From Citromicrobium bathyomarinum (GTDB lineage: Bacteria > Pseudomonadota > Alphaproteobacteria > Sphingomonadales > Sphingomonadaceae), in the NCBI GenBank assembly GCA_001306305.2, contig CP155577.1, forward strand, positions 2,153,501 through 2,217,500: a DNA stretch of 64,000 nucleotides, in the 5' to 3' direction. The notes beneath the pieces are model-generated. The model saw only the letters and a program-made list of their open reading frames with translations. It did no database searches and was not told where the DNA came from. Each line of letters begins with the position of its first letter. Position 1 is the stretch's first letter. Positions 62,359 to 64,000 of this stretch are shown here, in pieces. The position numbers were made by a program, and so were the translations under genes.

Positions 62359-64000
62359 TACAGCAGCACCCAGGTAATAGCGGCGACAACGCCGAGCAGC
62401 ATGATCAGGGCGTAGGTGTTGAGCATGCCGGACTGGAAGCGCTTGGCCCCTACCGATCCCTGCCTGACCACCCAGGCCGCGCCATCAGGCCCGAACCTGT
62501 CGATAATTCCGATGTCGAGCACCTTCCAGAACACGCGGCCCAGCCAGAAGGCAGGCTTCACGAACAGGAAGTTGTACAGCTCGTCGAAGTACCACTTGTT
62601 GAGGAAGAAGCGGTAGATCGGGCCCAGCTGCTCGGCCGCCGCTTCCGGCAGCTTCGGATTGCGGATGTAGGACAGCCAGGCGATCGCGAGACCCAGAAGC
62701 ATCGCAATGGTCGCGGTCAGCTTAACCCACAGCGGCACGCCGTGCATCGTGTGGACGAGGTTCTCGTTGAAGAACACGGAGCCCTTCCAGAAGCCTTCGG
62801 CATCGACGAAAGGCTCGTAGAACACGAAGCCAGCGAACACTGCACCCAGGCTCAGCACGACCAGCGGGATCAACATGACCCACGGTGCCTCATGCGGATG
62901 ATAGCCGGCAGTGCCGTCCTTCTCCTCGGTCGAGGGAACGTGGTGCGCCACGGCCTCGCCCGAATCTTCCTGCGCGGCAGGATTGTGATCTTCCGGCTCG
63001 TCATGCCCGTGGTGGACCGCGTGCTGGATATGCTCGCTATCGGCCCAGCGCGGCTTGCCCCAGAAGGTCAGGAACATCAGGCGCCAGGAATAGAAGCTGG
63101 TCAGCATCGCCGCGATCGCACCCGCCCAGAAGGCGAAGTTGGCTGCGCCCGTGCCGCGCGCATAGGCCGCTTCGAGGATCGCGTCCTTCGAATAGAAGCC
63201 TGCAAAGCCGAACACGTCGATGATCCCGACGCCGGTGATCGCCAGCGTACCTGCCATCATCGCCCAGAAGGTGATCGGGATGCGCTTACGCAGCGCGCCG
63301 TAGTAACGCATGTCCTGCTCGTGGTGCATCGCGTGGATCACCGCGCCCGCGCCAAGGAACAGCAGCGCCTTGAAGAAGGCGTGCGTGAACAGGTGGAACA
63401 TCGCCACGCCGTAGGCGCCCACGCCCGCGGCGAAGAACATGTAGCCCAGCTGCGAACAGGTCGAATAGGCGATGACCCGCTTGATGTCCCACTGCGTGGT
63501 GCCGATCGTCGCCGCGAACAGGCAGGTCGCCCCGCCGATCACGGTCACCACGGTCAGCGCCACAGGTGCGGTCTCGAACATCGGCGACAGGCGACAGACC
63601 ATGAACACGCCTGCGGTCACCATGGTGGCGGCGTGGATCAGCGCGGAAACCGGGGTCGGGCCTTCCATCGCGTCGGGCAGCCAGGTGTGCAGGCCCAGCT
63701 GCGCGGACTTGCCCATCGCGCCGACGAACAACAGCAGGCACAGGATGTCCATCGTCATCAGGCGCATGCCCATGAAGGTGATCGAGCTGCCGCTCATCGC
63801 AGGAGCCTGTTCGAGGATCGCGGGGATCGAGACGGTGCCGAACACCAGGAAGGTGCCGAAAATGCCGAGCATGAAGCCAAGGTCGCCCACGCGGTTGACC
63901 ACGAAGGCCTTGATCGCGGCGGCGTTGGCGCTGGGCTTTTTATACCAGAAGCCGATCAGCAGGTACGACGCGAGGCCGACGCCTTCCCATCCGAAGAACA
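62358..64000 (-). CDS. nuoL: NADH-quinone oxidoreductase subunit L, 3' part (5' end outside window)
   Basis: About 547 C-terminal codons are visible; the frame stays open to the window edge, where it encodes [21 protein letters not shown], a conserved NuoL stretch, so the start is beyond 64000. Further marks: [29 protein letters not shown] and [19 protein letters not shown] His/Asp/Glu-rich loop ([18 protein letters not shown]) lies between late helices. Proton-pumping subunit with the long lateral helix. Stop overlaps nuoM by one base. Confidence 0.97.
   Translation of the reverse strand, partial: FFGWEGVGLASYLLIGFWYKKPSANAAAIKAFVVNRVGDLGFMLGIFGTFLVFGTVSIPAILEQAPAMSGSSITFMGMRLMTMDILCLLLFVGAMGKSAQLGLHTWLPDAMEGPTPVSALIHAATMVTAGVFMVCRLSPMFETAPVALTVVTVIGGATCLFAATIGTTQWDIKRVIAYSTCSQLGYMFFAAGVGAYGVAMFHLFTHAFFKALLFLGAGAVIHAMHHEQDMRYYGALRKRIPITFWAMMAGTLAITGVGIIDVFGFAGFYSKDAILEAAYARGTGAANFAFWAGAIAAMLTSFYSWRLMFLTFWGKPRWADSEHIQHAVHHGHDEPEDHNPAAQEDSGEAVAHHVPSTEEKDGTAGYHPHEAPWVMLIPLVVLSLGAVFAGFVFYEPFVDAEGFWKGSVFFNENLVHTMHGVPLWVKLTATIAMLLGLAIAWLSYIRNPKLPEAAAEQLGPIYRFFLNKWYFDELYNFLFVKPAFWLGRVFWKVLDIGIIDRFGPDGAAWVVRQGSVGAKRFQSGMLNTYALIMLLGVVAAITWVLL

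Noticed and set aside
1-64000. CRISPR arrays, rRNA genes or tandem repeats
   Set aside because: No regularly spaced direct repeats and no rRNA-like sequence seen on reading.

Overview
The window is high-GC chromosomal DNA from an alphaproteobacterium, most likely a sphingomonad of the Erythrobacteraceae type. The taxonomic call is inferred from gene content and order: an argJ / IMPase / trxA / addAB / murU-amgK / tsaE / divL / ahcY block, a trpGDC-moaC-moeA-lexA-comEC-gltX-gltA block, a nuoLMN-birA-coaX-rnj-DUF1467 block, two TonB-dependent receptors and the alphaproteobacterial direct-repeat LexA box. Coding density is very high and many genes overlap by an ATGA stop/start. No rRNA, CRISPR array, insertion sequence, integrase or prophage was seen. 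The one tRNA is tRNA-Arg(CCT).

Layout. 1-1233 (+): the 3' end of argJ and an inositol-monophosphatase-family gene. 1241-14087 (-): trxA, then reading leftwards from 12604 a chain of overlapping genes, divL-like, tsaE, amgK, murU, addB, addA, with ahcY behind it. ahcY is preceded by a 20-bp palindrome that looks like an operator. 14407-20262: a peroxiredoxin with a strong terminator, a TonB-dependent receptor divergent from a TetR regulator (inverted repeat between them), folE and a phospholipase-D-like gene.

20450-28026 is the main accessory region. It holds a MalT-like LuxR regulator followed on the same strand by a hydantoinase/oxoprolinase gene, a DUF917 gene, a 45-codon small ORF with a strong ribosome binding site, and a second TonB-dependent receptor. 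The last four are joined by overlaps. An identical 12-bp palindrome lies in front of the regulator and in front of the operon, so the set looks like a self-regulated uptake-and-breakdown system for an unidentified cyclic amide or peptide-like compound. A tRNA-Arg gene follows it.

28286-36441: a secreted tail-collar-fold protein, DUF1178, nitrilase, grxC, Hsp20, pyrG, secG, tpiA and a PpiD-like chaperone. 36452-45325 (+): trpE, three non-trp genes (a lipoprotein glycosidase, a proline iminopeptidase and a YcxB-like membrane protein), trpG-D-C, a terminator, moaC-moeA, and lexA with an SOS box. 45319-50352: comEC, gltX, gltA. 50398-55776: a group of signalling-like genes (a kinase-like protein without the phosphoacceptor His, DUF2336, an Hpt-like protein without its His, and a long coiled-coil membrane protein). 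55819-64000 (-): DUF1467, rnj, coaX, birA, nuoN, nuoM and the 3' part of nuoL.

The recurrent theme is signalling proteins whose phosphoacceptor residue is replaced (Tyr in the DivL-like protein, Pro in the second kinase, Gln in the Hpt-like protein). Together with the small ORF and paired palindromes of the accessory operon, these are the observations most worth follow-up.
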